From positions 18,566,029 through 18,630,028 of the forward strand of contig NC_042514.1 of the NCBI RefSeq assembly GCF_900963305.1: a DNA stretch of 64,000 nucleotides, written 5' to 3'. The notes below the pieces were generated by a model, which ran no database searches, had not been told where the DNA came from, and saw only the letters and a list, made by a program, of their open reading frames with translations. This DNA comes from Echeneis naucrates (lineage: Eukaryota > Chordata > Actinopteri > Carangiformes > Echeneidae). The translations under genes and the position numbers were made by a program. Below are positions 31,405-43,223 of this stretch, in pieces. The stretch's first letter is position 1. Every line of letters starts with the position of its first letter.

Positions 31405-31967
31405 GCCTCCCACGTGCTCTGAAAAGAACAATAGAGAGGCCCACATCCTGAAGCCTGGGCCAGAGTTGTCTGCCTGTTTGGAAATGGCGCCATGACCCCA
31501 GGATCCACCCCTAGGGTGTGGTTCTGAGTTTGAAGAGGAGGGCATTTGCTTGACACCAGCGCCCTCAGCAGGGATCCCCGATGACGTCACACAGGTAACA
31601 AAGACGCTCCATGGCTCTTGATCTTCGCTTTTTCCCAGTGCCCCGGTTGTGGGAGAGAGCTGTCCCAGCTTTTGTCTGGACCTCTCCAATGATATTCTAA
31701 TTGCTTCAGACAATGGATCAGCCTCCATACTTCTCCTTTTGGATCTTAGTGCTGCTTTCGACACCATAGATCATAATATTTTACTACAGAGACTGGAACA
31801 TGAAATTGGGATTAAAGGAACTGCACTAAGGTGGTTCAAATCCTATTTATCAGATAGACATCAGTTTGTTCATGTTCACAACAGCTCCTCCTCATGCACT
31901 GCAGTAAGTTATGAAGTCCCACAGGTTTGGGTACTTGGACCAATCGTCTTTACGCTTCATCTAGGCA
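31405..31967 (+). mobile_element. CRE module plus L2 RT shard
   Basis: RT part 31685-31967; closest to the copy at 12,620 (shares the 'aacaaagacgc' variant). Confidence 0.8.
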
Positions 31968-32303
31968 CCAAATGCCATCTTTACTACCGCAATTACACAA
32001 TGAATTGACCAAACAAACAGCTGACGCCAACATTTTCTATTCTAATTCAGAGGTAGCACTTACCAAATACACAGGTCATACTCGCTCCAAGGCTCTCGAT
32101 CTTCGCTGTTTCCCAGTGCCCCGGTTGTGGGAGAGAGCTGTTCCAGCTTTTGTCTGGACCTCTGATTGTTGCATCACCGAAATTTGCTCTTCCTACGAAT
32201 AGACGCAGATACTGGCAGGTCTACTCACGAGAAGTCTTGAAGTGAAGCATCAGCTGATCTCTGACCTCTCTGCCGTTGTTGAAAAAGAATAACTGAAAAC
32301 ACA
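31968..32303. repeat. Spacer C with second half-module
   Basis: As 13,182-13,517. No gene. Confidence 0.7.
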
Positions 32304-32375
32304 GTTTCTGCCCAGTTTCAAACTGGGGATCTTTCGCCTGTAATGCAAACGTGATGACCGATACACTACGGAAAG
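32304..32375 (-). pseudogene. tRNA-Val psi-TAC
   Basis: Typical family member. Confidence 0.85.
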
Positions 32376-32549
32376 CTGCACTGGACACTCCCTTCCCCTT
32401 GACGATGAAATGCCATCGTTACTTCGAATATTGCTGACAATGCAAGGGAAGAACCAAAAACATCGCTAAAGGCAATTCTTTAATCGAATTAAGAGGTATG
32501 CATTAACTGGAAAAAAGACGCTGATTTATTTCCAGCTGACAGCAAAGAT

Positions 32550-32621
32550 GTTTCCGCCCAGTTTCGAACTGGGGACCTTTCGCGTGTTAGGCGAAAGTGA
32601 TGACCACTACACTACAGAAAC
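32550..32621 (-). tRNA. tRNA-Val(AAC), variant
   Basis: Acceptor GTTTCTG/CGGAAAC pairs through a wobble; base 26 changed. Otherwise intact. Confidence 0.72.
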
Positions 32622-32842
32622 CTGAACGCAAGCTGCTCCGCCCCTTCCAATCTAATGATTTCTGACGTGAACAGGTACTTTCATAAAAGCTGCATTTGCT
32701 CTTCCAGTTGCATCACCGAAATTTGGTCTTCCGAAGAATAGATGCAGATACTGGCAGGTATACTCACGAGAAGTCTTGAAGTGAAGCATCAGCTGACCTC
32801 TGACCTCTCTGCCTTTGTTGAAAAAGAATTACAGAAAATACT

Positions 32843-32914
32843 GTTCCTGCCCAGTTTTGAACTGGGGACCTTTCGCGTGTGAGGCCAATGCGATGACCAC
32901 TACACTACAGAAAC
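32843..32914 (-). pseudogene. tRNA-Val(CAC), stem mismatch
   Basis: Anticodon stem 29 x 41 mismatch, D-stem wobble. T4 stop 4 nt downstream. Confidence 0.7.
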
Positions 32915-33032
32915 CTGTACAGGACCCCCTCTTCCCCTTGATGATGAAATGCCATCGTTAATGCGAAAATTGAAGCAACTGAGAATGCAAGGCAGGAACC
33001 AAAAACATCTGTTTCCAGCTGACAGCAAACAT

Positions 33033-33104
33033 GTTTCCGCCCAGTTTCGAACTGGGGACCTTTCGCGTGTGAGGCGAACGTGATGACCACTACACTACAG
33101 AAAC
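33033..33104 (-). tRNA. tRNA-Val-CAC: tRNA-Val(CAC)
   Basis: All arms intact; acceptor 5' strand of CAC type, 3' strand of AAC type, joined by a wobble. Suggests a crossover within the gene. Confidence 0.85.
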
Positions 33105-33142
33105 CTGTAGAGGACACCCCTCTTCCCCTTGATGATGAAATG

Positions 33143-33623
33143 GCGCCATGACCCCAGGATCCACCCCTAGGGTGTGGTTCTGAGTTTGAAGAGGAGGGCA
33201 TTTGTTAGACACCAGTGCCCTCAGCAGGGATCCCCGATGACGTCACACAGGTCATAAAGACGCTCCATGGCTCTTGATCTTCGCTTTTTCCCAGTGCCCC
33301 GGTTGTGGGAGAGAGCTGTCCCAGCTTTTGTCTGGACCTCTCCAATGATATTCTAATTGCTTCAGACAATGGATCAGCCTCCATACTTCTCCTTTTGGAT
33401 CTTAGTGCTGCTTTCGACACCATAGATCACAATATTTTACTACAGAGACTGGAACATGAAATTGGGATTAAAGGAACTGCAATAAGGTGGTTCAAATCCT
33501 ATTTATCAGATAGACATCAGTTTGTTCATGTTCACAACAGCTCCTCCTCATGCACTGCAGTCAGTTATGGAGTCCCACAGGTTTGGGTACTTGGACCAAT
33601 CGTCTTTACGCTTCATCTAGGCA
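33143..33623 (+). mobile_element. CRE module (partial) plus L2 RT shard
   Basis: Module starts at ggcgccat; TGACGTCA near 33,238. RT part 33341-33623. Confidence 0.78.
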
Positions 33624-33777
33624 CCAAATGCCATCTTTACTACCGCAATTACACAATGAATTGACCAAACAAACAGTTGAAGCCAACATTTTCTATTCTA
33701 ATTCAGAGGTAGCACTTACCAAATACACAGGTCATACTCGTTGCATTTTTTCCATATTAAGAGCCAACAGCAAATCT

Positions 33778-33840
33778 GTTTCTACCCAGTTTCAAATTTG
33801 GGATCTTTCGCGTGTAATGCAAACGTGATGACCGATACAC
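33778..33840 (-). pseudogene. tRNA-Val psi-TAC, truncated
   Basis: Joined within the D arm to 'cttgatgatgaaatg' spacer; acceptor 5' strand missing. Confidence 0.8.
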
Positions 33841-33876
33841 TTGATGATGAAATGCTACGTTACTACTGTTGTGATG

Positions 33877-34195
33877 GCCTCCCACGTGCTCTGAAAAGAA
33901 CAATAGAGAGGCCTACATCATGAAGCCTGGGCCAGAGTTGTCTGCCTGTTTTGAAATGGCGCCATGACCCCAGGATCCACCCCTAGGGTGTGGTTCTGAG
34001 TTTGAAGAGGAGGGCATTTGCTAGACACCAGCGCCCTCAGCAGGGATCCCCGATGACGTCACACAGGTAATAAAGACGCTCCACGGCTCTCGATCTTCGC
34101 TGTTTCCCAGTGCCCCGGTTGTGGGAGAGAGCTGTTCCAGCTTTCGTCTGGACCTCTGATTGTTGCATCACCGAAATTTGCTCTTCCTACGAATA
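33877..34195. repeat. CRE module joined to second half-module
   Basis: TGACGTCA near 34,058, then 'ctccacggctctcgatcttc' directly, with no L2 shard between. Confidence 0.7.
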
Positions 34196-34297
34196 GACGC
34201 AGATACTGGCAGGTCTACTCACGAGAAGTCTTGAAGTGAAGCATCAGCTGATCTCTGACCTCTCTGCCGTTGTTGGAAAAGAATAACTGAAAACACA

Positions 34298-34369
34298 GTT
34301 TCTGCCCAGTTTCGAACTGGGGACCTTTCGCGTGTGAGGCGAACGTGATGACCACTACACTACAGAAAC
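34298..34369 (-). tRNA. tRNA-Val-CAC: tRNA-Val(CAC)
   Basis: Reference 72-nt CAC body, but T73 instead of A73. T4 run 4 nt downstream. Confidence 0.85.
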
Positions 34370-34486
34370 CTGCACAGGACACCCTCTTCCCCTTGATGAT
34401 GAAATGCCATCGTTAATACGAAAATTGAAGCAACTGAGAATGCAAGGCAGGAACCAAAACATCTGTTTCCAGCTGACAGCAAACAT

Positions 34487-34558
34487 GTTTCCGCCCAGTT
34501 TCGAACAGGGGACCTTTCTCGTGTTAGGCGAACGTGATGACCACTACACTACGGAAAC
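34487..34558 (-). pseudogene. tRNA-Val(AAC), variant
   Basis: Mismatches in the T stem and in the anticodon stem (30 x 40). Confidence 0.7.
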
Positions 34559-34616
34559 CCGCACAGGTCACCTCCTTCCGCTTATCAAGAAATGCCATCA
34601 TTACCACTGTTGCGAT

Positions 34617-34885
34617 AGCCTCCCACGTGCTCTGAAAATAACAATCGAGAATCCTACATCCTGAAGCCTGGGCCAGAGTTGTCTACCTGTTTGAAAATGG
34701 CGCCATGACCCCAGGATCCACCCCTAGGGTATGGTTTTGAGTTTGAACAGGAGGGCATTTGCCAAACGCCAGCGCCCTCAGCAGGGATCCCCGATGACGT
34801 CACACAGGTAATAAAGACGCTTCATGGCTCTTGATCTTCGCTTTTTCCCAGTGCCCCAGTTGTGGTAGAGAGCTGTCCCAGCTTT
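34617..34885. repeat. CRE module (ahead of retroviral shard)
   Basis: TGACGTCA near 34,796. Confidence 0.75.
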
Positions 34886-35380
34886 CGAGTAGCAGCAGCG
34901 GTGTCCCTGACACCAGAACAATTGCAGTGGTATCAGATGTCGGAAGAGGCCGTCCCACAAGTGTCTCTGGCTTTACATCCTAAACATCAGGCTAAAGAAT
35001 TGGGTGGGATGGTAAAACTAGCATTAGCACAGGATGATTGGGTTATCACGGACATTCGCGGAGTACTTTATTCGGCTAGAGCCAACATATACTCAATTCA
35101 AGTAGAAGCCGTAGATAGCTCAGTTCTGGAGGAGGCCCAGGTCTCCCAGTTTCACGGTAGAGAAAAAACAGATCACCCTGAGGCTGCGTCTATCATTGAC
35201 TCTCTACCAGAGTCCCTATGGGCGCAGGGCCCGACAGATGTGCGACTGGTGCAATGTGAACCATTAACTTTTGAGGTTAACACTTCTGATCCAGTGTGGA
35301 TCAATCAGTACCCCCACAAGCCCCAAGCAGAGGAGGGCATCGCAGACACCATTCAGGGCCTCATTTCACAGGGCGTATGA
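34886..35380 (+). mobile_element. Endogenous retrovirus pol shard (epsilon-like)
   Basis: Fossil, broken remnant. Its sister in the segmental duplication is at 46,217. Confidence 0.68.
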
Positions 35381-35426
35381 TCTCTGAGCTCTCTGCCGTT
35401 GTTGAAAAAGAATAACTGAAAACACA

Positions 35427-35498
35427 GTTTCTGCCCAGTTTCAAACTGGGGATCTTTCGCCTGTAATGCAAACATGATGACCACTACACTACAGAAAA
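35427..35498 (-). pseudogene. tRNA-Val psi-TAC
   Basis: A box normal here, but T loop TTTGAAA and acceptor end altered (cagaaaa). Confidence 0.8.
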
Positions 35499-35796
35499 CT
35501 GCACTGGACACTCCCTTCCCCTTGACGATGAAATGCCATCGTTACTTCGAATATTGCTGACAATGCAAGGGAAGAACCAAAAACATCGCTAAAGGCAATT
35601 CTTTAATCGAATTAAGAGGTATGCATTAACTGGAAAAAAGACTACTTCGAAAAGTCACGAGAAGTCTTGAAGTGAAGCATCAGCTGATCAGCCCCTTCCC
35701 CTTGATGATGAAATGCCATCATTAATACGAAAATTGAAGCAACTGAGAATGCAAGGCAGGAACCAAAAACATCTGTTTCCAGCTGACAGCAAACCT

Positions 35797-35832
35797 GTTT
35801 CCGCCCAGTTTCGACCACTACACTACGGAAAC
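35797..35832 (-). pseudogene. tRNA-Val, internally deleted
   Basis: Both acceptor strands are present; the middle 36 bp, including the anticodon arm, is missing. Sister at 47,128. Confidence 0.8.
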
Positions 35833-35892
35833 CCACACAGGTCACCTCCTTCCGCTTATCAAGAAATGCCATCATTACCACTGTTGCGACAG

Positions 35893-36045
35893 CCTCCCAC
35901 GTGCTCTGAAAAGAACAATCGAGAATCCCACATCCTGAAGCCTGGGCCAGAGTTGTCTACCTGTTTGAAAATGGCACCATGACCCCAGGATCCACCCCTA
36001 GGGTATGGTTTTGAGTTTGAACAGGAGGGCATTTGCCAAACGCCT
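35893..36045. repeat. CRE module, left part only
   Basis: CACGTG through 'catttgccaaacgcc'; TGACGTCA absent. Sister at 47,224. Confidence 0.7.
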
Positions 36046-36081
36046 CTCTGCCGTTGTTGAAAAAGAATAACTGAAAACACA

Positions 36082-36153
36082 GTTTCTGCCCAGTTTCAAA
36101 CTGGGGATCTTTCCCGTGTAATGCAAACGTGAAGACCGATACACTACGGAAAC
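36082..36153 (-). pseudogene. tRNA-Val psi-TAC
   Basis: Anticodon-stem changes (cccgtg) and a D-arm change. Confidence 0.82.
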
Positions 36154-36324
36154 CTGCACTGGACACTCCCTTCCCCTTGACGATGAAATGCCATTGTTAC
36201 TTCGAATATTGACAATGCAAGGGAAGAACCAAAAACATCGCTAAAGGCAATTTTTTAATCGAATTAAGAGGTATGCATTAACTGGAAAAAAGACGCTGAT
36301 TTATTTCCAGCTGACAGCAAAGAT

Positions 36325-36396
36325 GCTTCCGCCCAGTTTCGAACTGGGGACCTTTCGCGTGTTAGGCGAACGTGATGACCACTACACTACGGAAAC
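36325..36396 (-). tRNA. tRNA-Val-AAC: tRNA-Val(AAC)
   Basis: One acceptor wobble (2-71). L2 copy A starts about 140 bp beyond its 5' end. Confidence 0.85.
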
Positions 36397-36797
36397 CTGA
36401 ATGCAAGCTGTTCCGCCCCTTCCAATCTAATGATTTCTGACGTGAAGAGGTACTTTCATAAAAGCTGCATTTGCTCTTCCAGTTGCATCACCGAAATTTG
36501 GTCTTCCTAAGAATAGATGCAGATACTGGCAGGTATGGCTAGTTATTTTACTTACTAACATTCATCGTTATTGGGTGCGGTAAGCGTGTTGCGTCATTTC
36601 CGGTCACTGGCGGTTGTGCTCTCTATTGTGCTTGTGTTGTTTCCACTGTTCTTCTGCTATTATTTCCTAATTCACTCGAGTAATCAGGCAGAAAATTATT
36701 TTCACACCAACACTAGGTTTTAGAAGTCAATATCTCCCCTTTCTCCAAAGTTTATAACCGTTTCTGTTCCTCCGCTAATCAAACTACCCGATTAGCA

Positions 36798-37730
36798 ATG
36801 TCCTCTAGCTCTCTGTCTCCACTCTCTGTTCCTCCTTCTCCTCCTCCTCTCCTCTCCTGTTCTCTGTGCCTCATGTGTAGTTATTCTTCTGCCTCCTTTT
36901 ATGATAGCACCTCTTGTCATAGATGTAGGATGATGGTAGAAATGGAGGCGAAGATTAATGAGTTAGAATCCCGGCTCCGCACTTTAGCTAGCCCAACTTA
37001 TGCTAGTGTAGTTAGCCCCCCCCCTGTAGCCGGTGCGGACCAACCTAGACGAGCTCATACGGCAGCTAAGATAGTTTCCTCCCCCCCAGTGGCTCCCGAG
37101 CAGCCGGGATCTAGTCAGGGCGGCTGGGTGACTGTCCGAGACAAGAGGCATAGTCGTAGGCAGCAGCCCCCGGTGCACCATCGACCAGTTCACGTTTCCA
37201 ACAGGTTTTCCCCTCTCAGCGACACACCCGCTGAAAAGCCGACTCTAGTGATTGGTGATTCTATTCTGAGAAACGTGAAGTTAGCGACACCGGCGGCCAT
37301 AGTGAAGTGTATCCCGGGGGCAAGAGCAGGCGACATCCAGTCTTATCTGAAACTGCTGGCTAAGGGTAAACGTAAATATGCTAATATTGTAGTTCACGTC
37401 GGCAGTAACGACACCCGACTTCGCCAGTCGGAAGTCACAAAAATGAATGTGGAATCGGTGTGTACTTTTGCTAAAACGATGTCGGACACTGTAGTTTTCT
37501 CCGGCCCCCTCCCCAATCGGACCAGTGATGACATGTACAGCCGCATGTCGTCATTTAACCGCTGGCTGTCGAGGTGGTGTCCCGAAAACAACGTGGGCTA
37601 CATCGATAACTGGAAGTCTTTCTGGGGGAGACCTGGTCTAATTAGGAGAGATGGTGTCCATCCCACCGTGGACGGGGCCGCTCTCATTTCTAGAAATATG
37701 GCCGATTTTATTAGAAATCCAAAACCCTGA
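36798..37730 (+). CDS. L2 ORF1 protein, copy A (310 aa)
   Basis: Intact frame. Residues 20-45 hold cysteine/histidine pairs (CSLC ... CHRC) resembling the zinc-finger start of CR1/L2 ORF1, followed by a short heptad-like stretch ([12 protein letters not shown]). From about residue 150 an SGNH-type esterase domain: GDSILRN (nucleophile Ser), HVGSNDTR, and DGVHPT near the C-terminus (catalytic Asp/His). Known role of the family is RNA binding and particle formation with esterase activity. The ATG follows 'gattagca' and fits the start in copy B. Confidence 0.9.
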   Translation: MSSSSLSPLSVPPSPPPLLSCSLCLMCSYSSASFYDSTSCHRCRMMVEMEAKINELESRLRTLASPTYASVVSPPPVAGADQPRRAHTAAKIVSSPPVAPEQPGSSQGGWVTVRDKRHSRRQQPPVHHRPVHVSNRFSPLSDTPAEKPTLVIGDSILRNVKLATPAAIVKCIPGARAGDIQSYLKLLAKGKRKYANIVVHVGSNDTRLRQSEVTKMNVESVCTFAKTMSDTVVFSGPLPNRTSDDMYSRMSSFNRWLSRWCPENNVGYIDNWKSFWGRPGLIRRDGVHPTVDGAALISRNMADFIRNPKP

Positions 37731-37832
37731 CAATCCCGGGTCGAGACCAGGAGGCAGAGCTGCAGTTTAACACGCTCCTCTGCGCCTCAGTCAGAGCGGT
37801 CATCTGCCGAGAATAGAATAGAGTCTCTGTCT

Positions 37833-40800
37833 ATGTTTAGGTCTATAGAAACCGTGTCTGTCCCCCGACGACCTAAATTTTGAAAAGTTAATAAACTCAA
37901 ATTAATTCTAAAAAAGAGGAGCTAAAAACAAAAACCTAACTGTAATTAAAACAGCCACAAACTTAGTCTCAAATAACACTGCGATCAAATGTGGACTGTT
38001 GAACATTCGATCATTATCATCAAAATCTCTACTAGTTAACGATCTCATAGCTGATCACCATATTGATTTATTTTGTATAACTGAAACGTGGCTGCAGCAG
38101 GATGAGTATGTTAGCATTAATGAAGCTACACCCCCAACTCATGTTAACTTTCATATCCCTCGTACCACAGGTCGAGGAGGTGGGGTGGCTGCAATATTTC
38201 AGTCAAGCCTATTAATCAACCCCAGACCAAAATCTGGCTGCAGGTCTTTTGAAAGCCTCACTCTTAGTCTCTCCCACTCGGACTGGAAAGGTGAAAAACC
38301 AGTTCTGTTAGTTACAGTATACCGTCCACCTGGTCCGTACTCAGAATTCCTATCAGAGTTTTCTGAGTTTATATCAGAGTTAGTACTTAGTACAGATAAA
38401 ATCATTATTCTGGGAGATTTCAATATACATGTTGATGTAGAAGCGACAGCCTTAGTTCTGGGTTTCTTTCCCTACTAGACTCAATTGGCTTTTCCCAGCA
38501 CGTGAATGAACCCACTCACTTTTACAATCATATCCTTGATCTTGTTCTAACTTATGGCATTGAAATTGACAAGCTAACAATTCTTCCCCAAAATTCTCTC
38601 CTGTCTGACCATTACCTTATTACATTTGAGTTTACTTTAATGGGCTCCACAGCATTGAGGAATAAATTCAGCTATAGAAGATGTTTATCTGAAGCTGCTG
38701 TGGCTAAATTTAAAGAGAACATTTGGTCATCATTCCCAACAATGCCATATCTAAATCTAAATTTAAATGAGGATTTCTCCCATACGCAGGTTGATGACCT
38801 TGTGACTAGCACTATGGCCACACTGCGTTCGAATCTTGATAATGCTGCCCCTCTCAAAAAGAAAGTATTCAATCTGAGGAGGATGGCTCCCTGGTATAGT
38901 TACCAAATCCGTACCTTGAAGCAGACATCAAGGAAATTAGAAAGAAACTGGCGTTCCAGTAAGTCAGAAGAGTCTCACAGAGCCTGGAAAGACAGCCTAA
39001 AAACGTATAAAAAAGCTCTCCGCAGTGCTAGAAGTTCATATTACTCAGCACTCATAGAAGAAAACAAGAACAACCCCAGGTTTCTCTTCAGCACTGTAGC
39101 CAGGCTGACAGAGAGCCATAGCTCAGTTGAACCAGTGATCCCCTTAGCTCTAAGCAGTAATGATTTTATTAGTTTTTTTTTCAGACAAAATTCTCACGAT
39201 CAGAGAAAGAATTTATCAGCTCTTGCCTACGTTAGATAAAAATCCCCTTCTGAAGACGGCAACTGCTGAATCAGCTGCGGCGCCTCTTTTACATCTGGAA
39301 TCATTCTCACCTCTAAATCTCTCAGCTAGCTTCTATAGTTTCATCATCCAGACCGTCAATCTGTCTATTAGACCCAGTACCAACTAGCCTCTTTAAAGAG
39401 ATCTTTTATGTAATTGAGCCGTTTATTCTAGATTTGGTTAATCTGACTTTATTTCTGGGTTATGTACCTCAGGCACTTAAGACTGCGGTCATCAAACCCC
39501 AGCTTAAAAAGCCTAATCTTGATCCAGATGTTTTGGCAAACTATAGACCCATATCGAACCTTCCATTTATTTCTAAAATCATTGAGAAAGCTGTAGCAAA
39601 CAACTACACGAGCATCTGGATGGGAACAGTTTGTTTGAAGAGTTTCAGTCAGGATTTAGAGCCCATCATAGCACAGAAACAGCGCTGGTTAAAGTCTCCA
39701 ATGACATTCTAATGGCCTCAGACAATGGATCAGCCTCCATACTTCGCCTTCTAGATCTTAGTGCTGCATTCGACACCATAGATCATAATATTTTACTACA
39801 GAGACTGGAACATGAAATTGGAATTAAAGGAACTGCACTAAAGTGGTTCAAATCCTACTTATCAGATAGACATCAGTTTGTTCATGTAAACAACAGCTCC
39901 TCCTCATGTACTGTAGTCAGTCATGGAGTCCCGCAGGGTTCGGTACTTGGACCAATCCTCTTTACGCTTTATCTGCTTCCTCTAGGCAACATTATCAGGA
40001 AACACAGCATCAATTTCCACTGCTACGCAGACGATACTCAGCTGTACCTATCAATGAAGCCAAATGAAGTCAGTCAGATAGTCAGACTGCAGGCATGTCT
40101 TGAAGACATAAAAGTCTGGATGACTGGAAATTTTTTACTTCTCAACTCTGACAAAACAGAAGTTATTGTACTCGGTCCTAAGCACCTCAGAAAAATACTA
40201 TCTAATCATCTCATCAGTTTGGACGGCATTACTTTGGCCTCCAGCTCCACTGTAAGAAACCTTGGAGTAATTTTTGACCAGGACATGTCCTTTGTCCCTC
40301 ACATAAAACAAGTTAGTCGGGCAGCTTTCTTCCACCTGAGAAACATTAGGAAAATCAGAAACATCCTCTCTCAGGATGATGCAGAAAAACTAGTCCATGC
40401 ATTTGTAACTTCTAGGCTGGACTACTGTAACTCATTACTATCTGCATGTCCAAACAAATCTCTAAAAGGCCTTCAGTTAATTCAGAACGCTGCTGCACGA
40501 ATATTAACAGGAACTAGGAAAAGAGATCACATCTCTCCCGTGTTAGCTGCTCTTCATTGGCTGCCAGTAAAATATAGAGTAAAATTCAAAATCCTTCTTT
40601 TAACGTATAAAGCTCTTAATGGCCAAGCTCCATCGTATCTCAGAGAGCTCATAGTTCCTTACTGTCCTAGCAGGCCACTCCGCTCTCTAGATGGAGGTTT
40701 ACTTGTGGTTCCTAGAGTCTCCAAGAGTAAATCGGGAGGCAGATCGTTCAGTTATCAGGCTCCTCTTCTATGGAACCAACTCCCAGCATCGGTCCGGGGG

Positions 40801-40866
40801 GCGGACTCTTTAGTAACTTTCAAGACCAGGCTTAAAACTTTCCTGTATGACAGAGCGTACAGTTAA
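37833..40866 (+). pseudogene. L2 ORF2 (endonuclease plus RT), copy A, broken
   Basis: Compared with copy B it has an early in-frame stop near 37,883, a 1-nt loss near 38,441, a T9 tract shift near 39,172 (shared with B), a 2-nt loss near 39,330 and a 1-nt loss near 39,600. Endonuclease motifs [19 protein letters not shown] and SDHYLI remain. The RT portion 39,631-40,866 is open over 411 codons with [19 protein letters not shown] and YADD. It could not make a full ORF2 protein. Confidence 0.88.
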
Positions 40867-40926
40867 AAAGTCCTCTACTCTTTAGGTATGCTGCTATAGG
40901 CCTAGGCTGCTGGGGGAAGGACTGAG

Positions 40927-40927
<1 letters not shown>

Positions 40928-40968
<41 letters not shown>
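40928..40968. repeat. (TC)n microsatellite in L2 3' UTR
   Basis: Long TC run, longer than in the old L2 fragments. A second run lies at 41,328-41,373. Confidence 0.9.
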
Positions 40969-40969
<1 letters not shown>

Positions 40970-41322
40970 CTCTGTCTCTCCCTGTCACCCTCTCTCCCTC
41001 TTTCTCTCTAACTCCCTCCTTGCATGCGCTGATAAAAACCATCCTTCTTAAAAAAAAAAACAAAAAAAAACAAAACAGTTTCACCCAGTTCTAAGCATTT
41101 ATACTGCATTTACTAACCATGTTCTGCCAAAGTCTCTGTCTCTCCCAGTTCCTCTCCTCTCTCTCCCTGTCCTCATCCTGCAGGTGGTGACTCATCTCCA
41201 TCCCATGTTCCTGCAACACCTGCTGGTCCCATATAGCATGAATTCTGTATTACAGCTCAACTCCATGAACTTCATGCAACAACATGTTCCTGCCTACACC
41301 CCCCCCCTCCAATGCCTGCCTG

Positions 41323-41380
<58 letters not shown>

Positions 41381-41707
41381 ACCGGTCGAGGCAGATGGCC
41401 GCCCCCCCTGAGCCTGGTTCTGCTCGAGGTTTCTGCCTCTTAAAGGAAGTTTTTCCTTTCCACTGTTGCCAAGTGCTTGCTCATCGGGGGATCTGTTGGG
41501 TCTCTTTAAATAAATTTATAAAGAGTTTGGTCTAGACCTGCTCTATATGTAAAGTACCTTGATGTAACTTTGTTATGATTTGGCGCTATACAAATAAATC
41601 TGATTTGATTTGATTTGGTTTGATATACTCACGAGAAGTCTTGAAGTGAAGCATCAGCTGACCTCTGACCTCTCTGCCATTGTTGAAAAAGAATTACAGA
41701 AAATACT

Positions 41708-41779
41708 GTTCCTGCCCAGTTTCGAAATGGGGACCTTTTGCATGTGAGGCGAACGTGATGACCACTACACTACAGAAAC
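41708..41779 (-). pseudogene. tRNA-Val(CAC), degraded
   Basis: T-stem and anticodon-stem mismatches. First tRNA after L2 copy A; its sister at 52,937 is clean. Confidence 0.75.
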
Positions 41780-41835
41780 CTGTACAGGACACCCTCTTCC
41801 CCTTGATGATGAAATGCCATCGTTACTACTGTTGT

Positions 41836-42400
41836 GATGGCCTCCCACGTGCTCTGAAAAGAACAATAGAGAGGCCTACATCCTGAAGCCTGGGCCAGAG
41901 TTGTCTGCCTGTTTGGAAATGGCGCCATGACCCCAGGATCCACCCCTAGGGTGTGGTTTTGAGTTTGAACAGGAGGGCATTTGCTAGACACCAGCGCCCT
42001 CAGCAGGGATCCCCGATGACGTCACACAGGTAATAAAGACGCTCCATGGCTCTTGATCTTCGCTTTTTCCCAGTGCCCCGGTTGTGGGAGAGAGCTGTCC
42101 CAGCTTTTGTCTGGACCTCTCCAATGATATTCTAATTTCTTCAGACAATGGATCAGCCTCCATACTTCTCCTTTTGGATCTTAGTGCTGCTTTCGACACC
42201 ATAGATCACAATATTTTACTAGAGACTGGAACATGAAATTGGGATTAAAGGAACTGCAATAAGGTGGTTCAAATCCTATTTATCAGATAGACATCAGTTT
42301 GTTCATGTTCACAACAGCTCCTCCTCATGCACTGCAGTCAGTTATGGAGTCCCACAGGTTTGGGTACTAGAACCAATCGTCTTTACGCTTCATCTAGGCA
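41836..42400 (+). mobile_element. CRE module plus L2 RT shard
   Basis: RT part 42120-42400, with the same 2-bp loss as 6,345-6,625. Confidence 0.8.
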
Positions 42401-42440
42401 CCAAATGCCATCTTTACTACCACGTTACTACAGCAAATCT

Positions 42441-42512
42441 GTTTCTGCCCAGGTTCGAACTGGGGACCTTTCGCGTGTAAGGCGAACGTGATGACCACTA
42501 CACTACAGAAAC
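42441..42512 (-). tRNA. tRNA-Val-TAC: tRNA-Val(TAC)
   Basis: Clean cloverleaf: acceptor GTTTCTG/CAGAAAC, loop CTTACAC, T arm CCCAG-TTCGAAC-CTGGG, A73. It reads GUA. Reference TAC form. Confidence 0.92.
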
Positions 42513-42858
42513 CTGAGCACAAGCTGCTCTGCCCCTTCTGTCAGGTTTAAGCCACCTAGAACATGATGAAACACAGGGAAGAAAGACAAAGGACAACAGC
42601 GCTCATTTTTACTTGCAAGGAGAACAGACAGAGATATGTTCAGTTACATTCTCTAACTGCTCTGACGTATCTCTTCCGTTCTCCCCTCTTTATTTCCTTA
42701 GGGTGGTCCCTAGTTAGTATGATCTCAAGTCCTGTAAGAAAAACAAAAGTTTCTGCATTCCTGCAGGGTTAGTAAAAGTACAGAAGATACTCATGAGAAG
42801 TCTTGAAGTAAAGTATTAGCTGATCTCTGTACCTTTGTTAAGAAACACAGAAAGTTCT
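42513..42858. repeat. Spacer A
   Basis: No gene seen. Confidence 0.8.
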
Positions 42859-42930
42859 GTTTCTGCCCAGTTTCAAACTGTGGACCTTTCGCATGTGAGG
42901 TAAACGTGACGACCACTACACTACCGAAAC
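42859..42930 (-). pseudogene. tRNA-Val(CAC), degraded
   Basis: Mismatches in acceptor, T stem and anticodon stem; B box lost. Confidence 0.78.
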
Positions 42931-43151
42931 CTGAATGCAAACTGCTCCGCCCCTTCCAATCTAATGATTTCTGACGTGAACAGGTACTTTCATAAAAGCT
43001 GCATTTGCTCTTACCGTTGCATCACCGAAATTTGGTCTTCCTACGAATAGACGCAGATACTGGCAGGTATACTCATGAGAAGTCTTGAAGTGAAGCATCA
43101 GCTGACCACTGACCTCTCTGCATTCGTTGAAAAAAAAAAAAATCAAGTTGT

Positions 43152-43223
43152 GTTTCTGCGCAGTTTCGAACTGGGGACCTTTCGCGTGTGAGGCGAACGT
43201 GATGACCACTACACTACAGAAAC
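43152..43223 (-). tRNA. tRNA-Val(CAC), T-stem variant
   Basis: Reference CAC body with one T-stem mismatch (50 x 64). A73. Confidence 0.72.

Larger units (their letters stand above)
28584..31510. repeat. 3.06-kb higher-order repeat, unit 4 (partial)
   Basis: Follows units 1-3 until about 31,510, where it continues into 'ctagggtgtgg' module sequence instead of the tRNA scrap. Confidence 0.88.
36537..41623 (+). mobile_element. L2-clade LINE, copy A (full length, ORF2 broken)
   Basis: 5' UTR, esterase-type ORF1, APE endonuclease plus RT ORF2, then a 3' UTR ending in 'ttatgatttggcgctatac' and a (GATTT)n tail. It interrupts spacer B between 'ggcaggtat' and 'atactcacgag', with a target duplication of at most 2-3 bp. 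Copy B sits at the same point, so both descend from one insertion. Confidence 0.93.
34248..42400. repeat. Segmental duplication, copy 1
   Basis: Contains L2 copy A and its flanking tRNA units. It matches 45,659-53,450 in the same order. Offset is 11,331 upstream of the L2 and 11,229 downstream, the change being internal L2 indels. Confidence 0.85.

Noticed and set aside
36325-36540. tRNA-targeted integration by the L2 element
   Set aside because: Only one original insertion is visible, about 140 bp from a tRNA in a region where every site is near a tRNA; L2 endonucleases are not known to be tRNA-specific.
36984-37193. Minus-strand frames inside L2 ORF1 and ORF2 regions
   Set aside because: Shadows of the plus-strand LINE reading frames.
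41184-41535. Plus-strand frames in the L2 3' UTR with long SLSLSL runs
   Set aside because: Translation of the (TC)n microsatellite in non-coding UTR.
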